A stretch of DNA of 64,000 nucleotides from Icerya purchasi (GCA_039619475.1 CM077116.1:254115440-254179439); one strand, 5' to 3'; counted from the stretch's first letter, positions 24,561 to 35,388 are shown. Notes: a model not told the origin generated them from the sequence alone. Numbers and translations: made by a program.

Positions 24561-24929
24561 AACTTTGCATAACTTTTGTAACGTAATTTTTTGATTTTAT
24601 GAAAGTACTCCTGCATTGTAGTTTATATTTTGAATTTCAGCGTTATAAGTTTATCTAGTGACGAGTTATGATTTTTTAAGTGATTTTTGAGGTCGTTTTA
24701 TGTACCATATTATATATTCTTGACGGTTTTTTGGGTTTTTTGCCGCCCAGGGTAATCGGTCATCTTCAAGTTATAGATCGTTTTAAAGATAATTTTAATT
24801 GTAATTTATGTTCCAAATTTGAAGTTTATAAGCCAAGCCGTTCGTGAATTATTGATTTTTATGTGATATTTTTGTCATTTGTGTACCATCTTATAAGGAT
24901 TCCGTACATTATATGTATACGGAATCCTA
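24561..24929 (+). repeat. Satellite-linked tail ending in a terminal hairpin
   Basis: After the last monomer (gcaactttgcataactttt) the sequence changes to a different repeat. It ends in GGATTCCGTA-cattatatgta-TACGGAATCC (24899-24929, 10-bp stem) followed by CTAAT. An inverted, older copy of this tail lies at 34019-34255 beside degraded monomers, so tail and monomers may belong to one composite mobile unit. Confidence 0.7.
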
Positions 24930-26690
24930 ATAATGATACTGCAGCGCGGCAGTGGAATGAACAGAAACGTAGTTTTGCCCGGCAATAGGAAAATTACGAC
25001 AAAAGTCCGTGGAATAAAAAATTCTATTGTCATTATTATTGTTGGGAAACGAAATAATTTTCACAATTAATTTCGGAAACTAGAAAATCAAAAAAAAAAA
25101 AAAAAAAGGGCGTTATGAACGTGACGAATACGACTGCGAACGACTGATAAGAGCGTAAAATGGAAAGTGACATGACCCCGTAAAAAATGTTGTTTTGTTG
25201 GAGAAAACATGGCAGCAAACGTGTGACATTTACTACCGCAACCAGTGAGATCAAAGGTTTTCGAGGGCACTAATGAAAGTCTGTCAACAGATGAAAAATA
25301 TATTACATACGTATCGACAGGTGTTAAAACACACATCGGACTATCAAAAAGTTACTACACTGTCACTAATATTATTATATCATTTTGCCAAAAACAAAAA
25401 AAAAAAAAAAAAAAAAAAAAAAACAGAAAAAAAACTAAAAACAGTTATTATTTGGAAAAAACAATACTAAAAAGGCCCGGGGGCAACAAATTTATAAGAA
25501 ACGGAATTCATTTTTTTGAGACAAACAATTATTCGAGATTAACCGATTAAGATCGAAATTTATGCAAAATTTATCGAACGACAATTAAACGAAGATAGCC
25601 CCGATATTAGAGTACAGTGTAAAAAAAAAAAAAAAAAAAAAGCTTTTGTAATTTGTTTTCTGCAAAAGAAAAGCTCCAATATGCCGCCACACGGAATAAC
25701 ATTTAGGTAAATAAAAATTTCTTAAAATTGTCCTACAAAAATCGTTTTAAAAAGTCGTTTCTGAGCAAATTATCGAATCAAAATATTGAAAGATTTAAAA
25801 AAATATAATAGCTGTTATGAAGAAATTAAACCGCACTGTCCGGCTCGTGAATTCTCCGATAAATCTGTGATAATTTGTGTAGAATCGATTTTTAAAATAA
25901 TTTCTGGTAAATCATCGTGATGCAAAATACGAATGCAAATTGGCGCGCGGAGCTCAGACATTTTGTACGCTAGAATTGGTTTAAGGAATTTTCTTTATTT
26001 ACTTTAAATGCCGTTTTATGAACTGTAATTCAAAAAAAAAAAAAAAATGAATCGTTTGGAGATACGATTAAAAATACGGTAAAACAAAAAGAAAAGCTAA
26101 AAAATGTATATAGCAATCAGTTCGATTTAATTTAAATGCTGCTGGGGGCAGTCAAATGTTTTCTCGGTAAATACACAAAATTTCCTACTGTAGCTAACAT
26201 CGACGATAAACATTCTTCGTATCTACATTACAACCGGTACCAATATTTAAGGAGGCCACCACGTTTTGCCGCTAACTCGATTCGCCGTCAGCGGCAATAC
26301 CATACTGAAAGCTACGATTCGTCGCTGACGTTGTAACAAACAGGTGATTAAAGAATTTTTTTTTTTTTTTTGCTCTTAATGTACGTATGCAATTGCCATT
26401 AATTTCGTGAGTGCATTTTTAAACTTTCTTCTTTTAATAAAGGGATGTTCGGTTAATTTAAAACAAGTTTCTTCCAGGAATATTAAAATTCTCTTTTTCA
26501 TCGTATGAAAATCTGAAATGCAATTCCTTTTCGCGGGCAAAGATCGCTCTAAAACGATCAAGAGAGAGGAAAAGCTCCGCAAAATTTAGATTAAAAATAA
26601 GGGATACGATATTTTATGCCGAATTACGAAATTCATTTTATAAGCGAAACATACATTATATATAATTAATAAGCGTCGTACATCATAGAG
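24930..26690. other. AT-rich DNA with long A runs, no gene seen
   Basis: A-runs occur near 25091-25107, 25398-25423 and 25621-25641. Frames through them are lysine- or phenylalanine-rich artefacts. No repeat ends resolved. Confidence 0.5.
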
Positions 26691-26699
26691 AAATTTAAT

Positions 26700-27400
26700 T
26701 TAAAAGGCTTCTTTGGATCCGGATCTGTATATTTTGTAAACGTGCTTTGTGATTTAGATGAGAATTTATTAAATATCATAAGAGGTATTACACGGGAAGA
26801 AATACGTGCAGAGGGAGACCTTCTCCGACATGTATTGACCATATTTTTGTAAAGTCTACTTTCAAGGGGATAATCTCAGGTATTATCGAAGCCCAAAGAT
26901 GTTGCTCTATTAAATCTAATAAGTCTGGACGTATCGACCTAATGGATAGGGAAACTGAGCGCTTAGACGACGTTACGCACGAACATTCGTAATTATGATT
27001 GGTCGAAATTATTACAGCTAAACGAGGCGGTCGACATGTATAAACAAATCTACTTTGTAATAATTCCTAACGAAATGGAAAACAAATATACGCCGAGAAA
27101 TTTATGGATAAATAGGAAAATTGTAAATTTCACGCGTTTTTAGGAGACATCTACCTTAAACGCACTAAAAACAACCCAACCAATGTAAGGTATAAAGAGA
27201 GTTGTACAAGAAATATCGAAATATGACTAAAATTGAAATAAGAACAGCCAAAAATTTATTCTACAGGGGAAAAATCGAAAAAGCAAATAATGACAGCAGA
27301 GCGAGTTGGGGAATAATTAATAGCCTCGTCAATAATAGGAATAGAAAAGGAAAGAAGGGAGAGAAAAAGGAAAGACGGAATGAAGAAGAAATCTGAACAA
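26700..27400 (+). pseudogene. Jockey-like LINE relic: endonuclease C-terminus and RT linker
   Basis: On the plus strand a frame near 26828-26854 reads T-C-I-D-H-I-F-V-K, the conserved C-terminal motif of AP-type endonuclease in non-LTR elements. About 240 bases on comes N-L-W-I-N-R-K-I-V-N (about 27100). Then Y-K-K-Y-R-N (27205) and A-K-N-L-F-Y-R-G-K-I-E-K-A-N-N-D-S-R-A-S-W (27249-27310) follow, the typical linker between endonuclease and RT. Frames are interrupted and the RT catalytic core is absent. It is a truncated and decayed copy. Confidence 0.7.
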
Positions 27401-27409
27401 CTGCAGTAA

Positions 27410-29170
27410 GATCGTTAGACTGCGTGACGAAGAAGGAATCTTTAGATCGAATCGTGATACGATTCGGCGATTGCTAATCACGACACCAGAGTTCCGATTA
27501 AGATGTCTCGACAAATCAGTCAGAAGATGAGTTCAGAACACACTGTTACCGATTTGTACCAAGTTGAAATTTTTTTTTTAACTTTTTCATGTAACTAACA
27601 ATATAACAGCATGTGTATATTATGAAGACATTCGAAATTTGATGGTGATCGTGCGATATATCCTCGATTATTTGCTTCTACAAGTAGTTCCGCAGAGCTC
27701 TATTGTATTTCTCCAGCCAGAGTCACAACTATTCAGTAAAGATTTCTTATCGGTCGAATTTAAATTAAATTTGGTCTCTGATAAAGCGGATACAAGAAAC
27801 GGGTTCGATCGAGCACCATCAGCCACATGAGTACGCTGTGTAATCTAGAGCTATACCAAAGTAACGTACAGAATCCGCTTATGGAATTTAAGTGTGCTAC
27901 TAATTTTCCGTTTAGGATACGTAACTCGTTTGTAGTGTAATCGTGTTAACAGTGTATCGAGTAGTTTAACGGTACACAGCAGAGTTATGCGCACCTTGTC
28001 AGATGATTTAGGCGATGTACTTCGGATACAAAAATAGCAATATCATCGGGTAGCTTTCATTACTAGTCAATACGGCTGCAGAGTGTAAACTGTATTTAAT
28101 AATGGACAAAAGGCAAACTAGCCTCGTGAATGTGCGGTATTTTATGTTTTTCTGGAACATAGAAAAATATATATGTATGTATTAACATTCGCATTGCTAA
28201 ATAAATTCTACCATACAGATCTCGAAAATTATAAAAACCGAAATATGAGAAAATTGCCAGAAGTATATTTTTTCAGAAGATTTAAATAAAGAAAACAATG
28301 ACTATTGTAATAATCAAGATATCTTGTTGATGCGACTGCTTTTATTAAATTTTGAAATTTCTAAAGTGGAATTTCCGATTTTTATTTTTTTTTTTTTTTT
28401 ATTTTTGCACTATTTACAAAAATAAATTGTCTAATTTTCAAAATGCAGAGCTTCCATTACGTAGGCAGATAATGAATTTCATTTAATGTTTACGGTTAAG
28501 AATAGTATTTAAAGGAAAGTCAAATTTTTCTGAAACAGAAACATGTTTAAACGGAAGAAAAGATAAATAATGAAAGTGAATTTGTAATTTCGTACATTTA
28601 CGATGGTATCGCAAGGAGAAAGAATGGGAAAAAATGAATAACCGCGCGTAATATAATTCCAGATGAATAAATCGATAAATGGTTAATTTTCTCCGATTCG
28701 CAGTTTAATAGTAGTATTTTTGTGAACATTTTTATTCTGCAATTTCGGTAAAAATCGTACAATTTAGCTCGATTACTATTGAATGTGCTATTATACTTAC
28801 ATAAATCCAGTAGTAGGCGTAAATGAAATATTTTTAATTACAACGTTTAAGAATAATTGAATGTTGTTTTGGCTTCTTTTCCTCTTATGTGTTTCATATG
28901 ACGTTTCACTATTCTACGAAAACGGATATAATCATTTACGACGTCCTTGCATAATTCAACGTGAACGGTCAGTCGTGGCTTTAGGTGTGTAATATTTCTC
29001 GCGGTCGCCGGCGACAAAACGCGGTAGACTCGTCCGCAAAATTTAAAAAACAAAAAAGAAGCCTTTTTACCTAAAGATGCACATCAGCCCCACTCTCCCC
29101 GGTTAGCTTTCTCAGTTCATATTAAGAGGTACGACGTTGTCACTTTCCGCTTCTAGATTAATCGCTGTAC
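27410..29170. other. AT-rich DNA, no supported gene
   Basis: A weak B-box-like GGGTTCGATCGAG at about 27801 has no matching A box. The minus-strand open frame at 28847-29053 has a protein-like middle but no splice acceptor or family match, so it is not called. Confidence 0.45.
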
Positions 29171-29306
29171 GAGAATAACTATCGATAAATTTATTTTAAA
29201 TTTTACTAAAAATTAAATGAAAAATATAAATTTGTATTTTTTACGTTTTAAAATATTTCAAACGTAATCTAAGTAATTTTGATAAGTCGAATTATGTACA
29301 ATTTAA

Positions 29307-30456
29307 CCCGTAAGAGGTCGCGCCAATCTTTTTGACCGGGTTTTATAAAAACGTTTTTAAAAACTACTTTTTTATATTTTTAAAAGAAATATTTCCTGTT
29401 CATTAATTCTTTTATTTTAGTTTTATTTCTTTTTATGTGTTTTTTTTTTTTTTTTTTTGGTTTTATTACTTTAGCACGAATAAACGGAGCATTTTAATTC
29501 AAAAAAATATATTAATTTCCAAAAACATTTTATAAGAAATAGCTTAATTCTCAACATATACAAAAAATAAATTGTAGAAAGAAGTGTAGATAATAATAAA
29601 ATACGGTACACGTAATCAAATTGTTAACACTCACCACTAGACTTTTCTTTGTTTTCATTTGCGCATTTAAAACATGCTGGAACTGGTGTGCTCTTTGCAT
29701 ACAAACTCTTGCAGCTATTACACTGTGTTTTAGTTTGTTTTTTTTATTTTTGCGCCAGTCACAAAAGTGACATGGCCCGGGAATATTTCGTTGATTTTTT
29801 GTAAATTGTTTTCTTCAACATTAATATATTTAGCTATTCTTTATTCTGCCTTTCGTGTAAAATACTACGAATCCGAACTTTGAGTTGCCTGGATAAACTA
29901 AAAATTCATTTCACGATATTGAAGATATTCGATGCATAAATTCCACGATAAGTCCTTCAAAAATTTACGTCTGATAAGAGATATTTTTTTGTATTTTCTC
30001 TGTGTAGTATAATGCGTGCATTAATTCCGGCTGTATTCAACAAAGAATAAAAACAATTTTCCTTGAGACTAAGTATATGTATTTTGCGACTCATCTACGG
30101 TATCTAAGTTACAAAATGTTAGCATCTCTGGTTTATTAGCTGCACTTGATTCTTCGACAATTTTCATCGGAGTAATGAAAAGAACCCCACTTTACATTTT
30201 TTTTTTTGGGAACATCAGACAAAGAGAATCAAACTGAAATAAATCGAAACGACATAGGTCACGCCGATCGAACAGGACGTGTGTGTAAACTGATACTCTA
30301 TCCTCTTTAAGTAGACAATGGTTATTATTCTAGTTAAAACGGATTAGTCCTCATGCGTATCTGTTATTCTAGGAATAGCTGAGCTATTTTCGCTGTGGTA
30401 ACAAATAACAAAAAAAAAAACGGTCTTTTAGAAGACCGATCACGATCTTTTACGGA
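29307..30456 (-). mobile_element. piggyBac-superfamily element, degraded, TTAA flanked
   Basis: TTAA at 29303-29306 is followed by CCCGTAAGAGGTCGCGCC, and the right end reads the complement of TCCGTAAAAGATCGTGAT before TTAA at 30457-30460. Inverted ends abutting TTAA on both sides define piggyBac. The 1150-bp body carries a decayed minus-strand transposase C-terminal region. The right neighbour and left neighbour sequences are contiguous in the paralogous repeat at 32.83-33.07 kb, which supports the boundaries independently. Confidence 0.85.
29643..30190 (-). pseudogene. piggyBac transposase C-terminal relic
   Basis: In minus-strand order with frameshifts and stops: N-K-P-E-M-L-T-F-C-N-L-D-T-V-D-E (matching the K-P-E-x-I-x-x-Y-N ... 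V-D-x-x-D block with the last catalytic Asp), then L-L-N-T-A-G-I-N-A-R-I-I-L, then R-R-K-F-L-K-D-L. The terminal Cys-rich domain follows with I-P-G-P-C-H-F-C-D-W-R-K, K-T-Q-C-N-S-C-K and C-F-K-C. The earlier catalytic Asp blocks are not present. It cannot encode a functional enzyme. Confidence 0.75.
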
Positions 30457-31617
30457 TTAAAAATGTTTCCAACTATTCCGCCAAATATATGCGCGTATTT
30501 TTTAAAAAAAGTAATGGTCAAAATTTTAATTTAAAAACGTAAGGTACAATTTTAGAATAATGTACTTAGATTATTTCGTGTCAGTTTTAAAAAGGTTTTT
30601 ATAAATATGCGATTAAATTATTTTACACGTTGGCTGATAAACTTTTATTTTTTTCCCCATTAGAAAGTTTAAGTTGGCCTTTTAATGGTATGTAGAAAAT
30701 TTTTTACTAATAAAAAAGTGTTAATTTAATTTAAACTTGAATTACAAATTTTAAAACTATGTACTAAAGTCCGTTACAATTTACAACTATTGACGTTTAC
30801 GATATGTGATTTATTGGCCATTGTGGTGTTACGCTTGTTTATTGGCCACTTGTAGCCATCGTTCGCTCATTTGCATCACAGCAGACCGGTATGGGGTTCC
30901 TTTTCTCTTTTGCTGTTTCATTTGTTCCTGATTTTCTGTGTTTTTTTTCCCTTTTTTGTTTTTATTCGAAATATGCCCGGCGAAATTAAATTACGCGGCA
31001 CGCCGTGTAACTTCGCATTTTACCATTTGATCAGATTTACGGAAGGAGAAATTATTCACTTTCTGTATTCTGCATAAATTTTTTCCGATTTCTTTCTGGA
31101 TTATTTCCTTTATTTTCTCTTTTCTCCTTTTTTTTTTTTTTTTGTTTTTTTTTTTTTCGTAACAAAGTACGGTTTGTTATAAATGTATCCTCAGGGTTTG
31201 CTCGGCGCATTGCAGTTTATTAACAGTAACCAAAAATTTTGAATTTCAGCGATGTTAATTAGTTACCGAAAACATGTCGATATTAAATATGTAGATGTTC
31301 GTTGTTACGGTTTCTATGGATTCTTCGTAATGCTCGTCAATATTTACTTATCGAGTTCTTTTAATAGCCTTTTTTTTTTTATTTCCATTTCTGATATTTT
31401 CTTTACGTCACTTTATTTTTTTTATTCTCGCCATTTTTAGTATGTTCCTTATTTTTAAAATTTTCGCATTAGTTTTATTTTTCGCCGAAATTTTAGTTCA
31501 CTAATTTCTACTCCCGTTCACAATGCGTGTTAGTTCACACACTACGAACGAGAGCAAAAATGAACAAACTAAAATTTCGACCAAAAATGAACTGACGGGG
31601 TTGATGTAGTCGCTTAC

Positions 31618-31752
31618 CCTTATTATAATCGGCTATGATATCAACATCGATTTGAAAAGTCTGCGAGGTCGAGCAAATCGTAACATCCATGCGTGAAACG
31701 TCTGATCTAGAACTGAACAACAATCCATCTATAACACGTACATTGAAGCTGT
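31618..31752 (-). CDS. Candidate internal exon, possible Grp7-allergen/JHBP-like fold
   Basis: On the minus strand the segment starts after AG at 31754-31753 and ends AAGG before a strong GTAAGC donor (31617-31612). It is 135 bases with phase-1 boundaries at both ends. The 44 residues read S-F-N-V-R-V-I-D-G-L-L-F-S-S-R-S-D-V-S-R and then M-D-V-T-I-C-S-T-S-Q-T-F-Q-I-D-V-D. The alternating pattern and the V-x-D-G-L-L...S-x-V-S-R-x-D-V-T-I layout resemble the insect group-7 allergen/takeout-like lipid-binding family, but this is recalled similarity only. Neighbouring exons of the same gene were not found, so it may be an orphan exon or chance. Confidence 0.35.
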
Positions 31753-32027
31753 CTTCGCACATCACGTTAAATAGTAATTAAAAAAGGAATAATTACATTA
31801 CTTACAGACATTCACTTTCAATAGCTAACATCCACCATAATGAAGCCTATTTCTGCGGTATTACTTTAATTTAGATATCAAAAATCTTCTTGATTATTAG
31901 TAGATCGTGAACGTTCAGTTCTATTTTGTCAATATTAATTAAGTCGTAAGACGTGTTACGAAGGTTTTCACATGTATAACGTGTAAATTCAATAGTTTTT
32001 TTTTTTTTTACAATATTACGATTTTAT

Positions 32028-32097
32028 ACTTAGTTGCTAGAGCGCTTGACTTCCGATATGGCGGTCACGGGTTCGATCCCGAGCGACGACAAACTTA

Positions 32098-32137
<40 letters not shown>
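32028..32137 (+). mobile_element. tRNA-derived SINE with (AAAT)n tail
   Basis: The head carries an A-box-like TAGTTGCTAGAGCGC (32031-32045) and a canonical B box GGGTTCGATCCC (about 32069-32080), spaced as in tRNA genes, with a short stem-like end GAGCGACGAC. It runs straight into an AAAT tail (32097-32137). The head lacks a proper cloverleaf end and CCA-side pairing, so it is a SINE rather than a tRNA gene. Confidence 0.75.
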
Positions 32138-32138
<1 letters not shown>

Positions 32139-32829
32139 CGCTAATAATCACGTGGCAGCTAATGGCAAACCACCCCACGTTCAACATCATATGCGCGCTA
32201 GGTCAGTACACAGCAGACACACACAGGACGGCACTTGTGTATCGATAAATCAAACGATTACTAATCAGTTCCGAATGTAGTCTTCTTGCGTGTGTACACA
32301 TTCGTACTGCATATAATAATTGCTATGAGCGCTGCCTATTTCCTGTACAACTAGAATGTACAAATAGGTAGTGACGACGGTCGGATTCGAGCAATACGAC
32401 TGTTACATACATACACGATTTTATAAATAATTTCCGTAGAAACAGTGTTTAAGACAGTTTCCGGTGTCGCCGTGACGTGAAAAAGGGCCACCCAAAAAAC
32501 TAAAACGTAAACAAAAATCCCGTGCTTGGACATGTTATGTGTCAAAAAAAAGCAAAGTCAATTAAGCGAAATATGTATATATCATACGCTGACGATTCTG
32601 CGCATTCAGAATTTCGATGTAATTTACATTTATAAAATTCTAATTTTTCAAAAATATATTTTCTTTTTCGGGGTTGTATAATGTCGATTGTATTTTTCAT
32701 GCCCCCCCCCTCGCCATAAATGGTATACACCTAGTTCATTCTGCTTCTTGACTGTTCGTATTGTTACGTACGTCGTCGCTACTTTATAGTTTGTTTCGAG
32801 TTTAGTCATTTGATGTATAAGTAGCGAAA

Positions 32830-33210
32830 AATTTATATCGTACTGAAAATTAAATAAAAATAAAAATTTATATTTTATGTGTTTCAGTATATTTCAAACA
32901 TAATCTAAGTAATTCAGCAAGCAAAATAATGCACAATTTAAAAAACAAATTAGACTCTTCTGTAATATACATATATTTTTTGAAAGTAACTGTAAAAATT
33001 TCAATTTTAAAATGTAAAGTCCAATTTCAGAGTGATTAGCGTAATTATTTACTATCAGTTCTAAAAAAGTTGTTGTGATTTTTTTTTTTTTTGCTTAAAT
33101 TGTTTTACATCATCAAGTGAAAAAATTATATTTTCAACAGCAAAAATGAACGAACTAAAATTACGGCCAAAAATGAATTGATGTCGAATAATGAGTAACA
33201 GCTTACCGAA
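32830..33210. repeat. Dispersed repeat X, copy 2 (uninterrupted)
   Basis: This copy carries in continuous order the segments that flank the piggyBac insertion in copy 1, with TTAA intact at 32938-32941. Its right end (cagcaaaaatgaacgaactaaaattacggcc...cttaccg) matches 31556-31617 and stops at satellite-derived sequence near 33215. Confidence 0.6.
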
Positions 33211-33214
33211 AATG

Positions 33215-33815
33215 TTTAAACCTTTCGCAAAATTCAAAAGTTTCGTTAAGAAATCCAACTATATAATTTCATTCGCTTTAAATTCCCGCTAATATAAAAC
33301 AAGGCGAAATAAAAATTTTTGTTTTCCGAACTTTACAGTTTGCGGGAGGCTCCAAGGGTCCAGATTTAGAAATCGCGTGATGCTTAACTAGAGATATTTC
33401 TCTTAGTATACACGATTGTAGGCTGATCCGGAATTTCTATTTGTAATACTCGTGACGAAAAAAGGGCCGCAACAATTTAATCTTCGCGTGTTATTGAACT
33501 ATTCACAAATATCGGAAATTCCATGGCGTACTCTCAATAACGCTCGAAAATAAAGTAATTTGTACTTTTGAACTTATTTAGATGTAATGCAGCAAGGAGA
33601 CTGGGGTCATTAGATTAACCAGTCAAATTGAATTATTTGCTTTATGCTATTTTGCCTGCGTCACTTCTACTGATTGCAATATTTGCAGATTGTAGAAAGA
33701 AGGAAAAAAGAAGGAGGGTGTTATGGTGCCCCTACGGTCCAAATTTGAAGCTGTCACACACGACACAAAACTACTTTTTACAGATATATGTTTAACGTGT
33801 GCTTTCGCTTTTTCA
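33215..33815 (+). repeat. Old satellite monomers outside the main array
   Basis: Landmarks of the 19.9-24.5 kb satellite recur in the same order and orientation but degraded: AAAAGTTTCGTTAAGAAA (33236), CCAAGGGTCCA (33351), CTAGAGATATTTCT (33389), AATACTCGTGACG (33446), GGTGCCCCTACGGTCCAAATTTGAAGCTG (33724). At least two partial monomers are present. Confidence 0.65.
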
Positions 33816-34018
33816 GCTTCTGTAGCTGACCTTTCGATCACAAAGCGCACACTTTGTTTTAATGGTTTTTTGCCCTCAGCAATAAATTAAATAGATTGAA
33901 TATCGGAAATGTTTTATATTTTTAAAAATAAATGTCTGGTTTTAATTTTGAATTTCGAAAAATTTCACGTTTTAAGTATTTTCCGGAAAAATTTATTCTT
34001 TTGTTTTTTTCTTTTTCT

Positions 34019-34255
34019 AGGATTTCTCGTATACATATGATGTACGAAATTGTAATAAGATGATTTAGAAACGACAAAAATATCAAATAAAAATCAATAA
34101 CTCACGATGAACGGTCTGACTTGTGTACACTTCAAAATTGGATCATAAAATTGCAATTAAAATTCTCTTTAAGGCAATCTATAACTTCAAACTAACCCAT
34201 AATCCTGGGTGCCAAAAAAACCGCCAAGAATATATATTATATAGAATTTAAAACA
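34019..34255 (-). repeat. Inverted copy of the satellite-linked tail
   Basis: From CTAGGATTTCTCGTATACATATGATGTACGAAATT onward the sequence is the reverse complement of 24690-24929. It shares aaaaatcaataactcacga, aattaaaattctcttta, ctataacttcaa and ccgccaagaatatatat, with many substitutions. The terminal hairpin is decayed here. Confidence 0.7.
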
Positions 34256-34259
34256 ACCT

Positions 34260-34956
34260 CAAAATTAATAAAAGCAGCACTCGCCATTAAAGTTGTCTAG
34301 GCGGTTCAAAGTGCTGCACAAAAAACATAATTACGAAATATTGCGCACCTAGAGATGTGCGACCATCATTTAATCGAGCTGCGTGTACGCTATGTTTTCA
34401 ACGTGATAGGAATAAGCTATCGGTGTTTATTCACCGGCTGCAGCCTATTTCGCTTCGTCTTTTTATAGGCGCGTGCATGGCCATCGTATATATTGTTCGA
34501 TGGTATCCAATGCAGTTTGTTGTATATTATCAGGCCGTGAGGTTTCATTTTAATTCAGAAGGGATAAGAAGCCGATGTATGTATGGAAAAAGTTGCTAGG
34601 GCGGTATTAGTGTAGCGTAACTTAGAGTAGATTTCGGAATGGAGTTTACGTTGTAATTTGACAATAATATCCTGAGAACTCCCAGCAACGGGTCATTTGG
34701 AAAAATACAATTACACGATAAATATTCTTTAACACACAGGACAGATTCATTGTAACTGAATGGATTTGAGATGTCGAAAAATCTATGTGCCATTATTAAA
34801 CCGCGGTGTACTTGATATTTTGTAGGATGTTTTTTGCGTGAAATGACAAGAACATACCGTCTTATTGGGATTCCGGTGCGTTTTTATGTTTACAGAGTAA
34901 ACCTCTGCGAAGGATTTCACTTTGCTCGGTATTATAACTTTGTTTTTCTTTCGCAG
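34260..34956. other. Intron 5' of the homeobox exon
   Basis: No coding signal other than chance open frames. The last 20 bases before the exon form a pyrimidine tract ending TTTCTTTCGCAG. Confidence 0.6.
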
Positions 34957-35388
34957 GTGAAAATCTGGTTTCAAAATCGACGAACCAAGTGGAAAAAGTA
35001 TGATACCGTAAATCAAGGCGAAGAACGAGCACCGATCGATGGGAAGAATAATAACTGCAGACCATCAGAAAATTCTGGAAACGGCGTGAAAAAATTGAAC
35101 TTTGCCAGTAGCGGAGAAGAGCACTCTTCGCTGGACGGTTCGGAGTCTTACTTCAGCGACGGCTCAAAACCAGCTCATTCCAGAACTCCAGATTCGATAC
35201 TGGACTCTCCTTCGCCGCCGGTGAATCTGAATCAGCATTCTACTTCCTCCGAGACCAACAGTGTTCCTTCGTCCTCTTCAAAAACCGGCCTTATCTGCTC
35301 CTCCGGTAGTCTATCGGGAGGTATGATGGCGACATCTCATTCGAATTCAAATTCGAACACTTTATTGTTACCACCCAGTCCAAGCTAA
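34957..35388 (+). CDS. NK-class homeobox gene, terminal coding exon (NK7.1-like?)
   Basis: The exon begins after TTTTTCTTTCGCAG and reads V-K-I-W-F-Q-N-R-R-T-K-W-K-K, homeodomain residues 45-58 with W48, F49, Q50, N51 and R53. It contains the second half of the DNA-recognition helix, so the product is a sequence-specific nuclear transcription factor. The intron falls between residues 44 and 45 in phase 0, a position shared by many NK-type homeobox genes. The remaining residues of the 143 form a Ser/Asn-rich tail (D-G-S-E-S-Y-F-S-D-G-S, S-P-S-P-P, S-N-S-N-S-N) ending at TAA 35386-35388. Threonine at 54 and the K-K-Y-D-T-V sequence after the helix best recall NK7.1; slouch/NK1 is the alternative. 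The exon with residues 1-44 was not found in the window. Confidence 0.92.
   Translation: MKIWFQNRRTKWKKYDTVNQGEERAPIDGKNNNCRPSENSGNGVKKLNFASSGEEHSSLDGSESYFSDGSKPAHSRTPDSILDSPSPPVNLNQHSTSSETNSVPSSSSKTGLICSSGSLSGGMMATSHSNSNSNTLLLPPSPS

Larger units (their letters stand above)
29190..31620. repeat. Dispersed repeat X, copy 1 (interrupted by piggyBac)
   Basis: Three parts of this interval match the compact repeat at 32830-33210 in order and orientation. These are 29190-29306 (caaacgtaatctaagtaatt...gtacaattt), 30457-30650 (tacaattttagaataatg...gtgtcagttttaaaaa) and 31556-31620 (gcaaaaatgaac...ccaaaaatgaa). The first gap is filled exactly by a piggyBac element. The second gap, about 30650-31550, holds unrelated AT-rich sequence of unknown origin. 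Confidence 0.6.

Noticed and set aside
24899..24933. Helitron 3' end at the satellite tail
   Set aside because: Hairpin and CTAAT are present, but the hairpin abuts CTAA instead of lying about 8-12 bases upstream and no TC start was found; kept as a tail repeat only.
25085..25550. Lysine/phenylalanine-rich frames over A-runs
   Set aside because: Translations of homopolymers; no independent coding evidence.
27790..27830. B-box-like GGGTTCGATCGAG suggesting a tRNA or SINE
   Set aside because: No A box at proper distance and no cloverleaf pairing.
28847..29053. Minus-strand frame with V-V-N-D-Y-I-R-F-R-R-I-V-K-R
   Set aside because: It looks faintly protein-like, but there is no splice acceptor at a sensible place and no family match.
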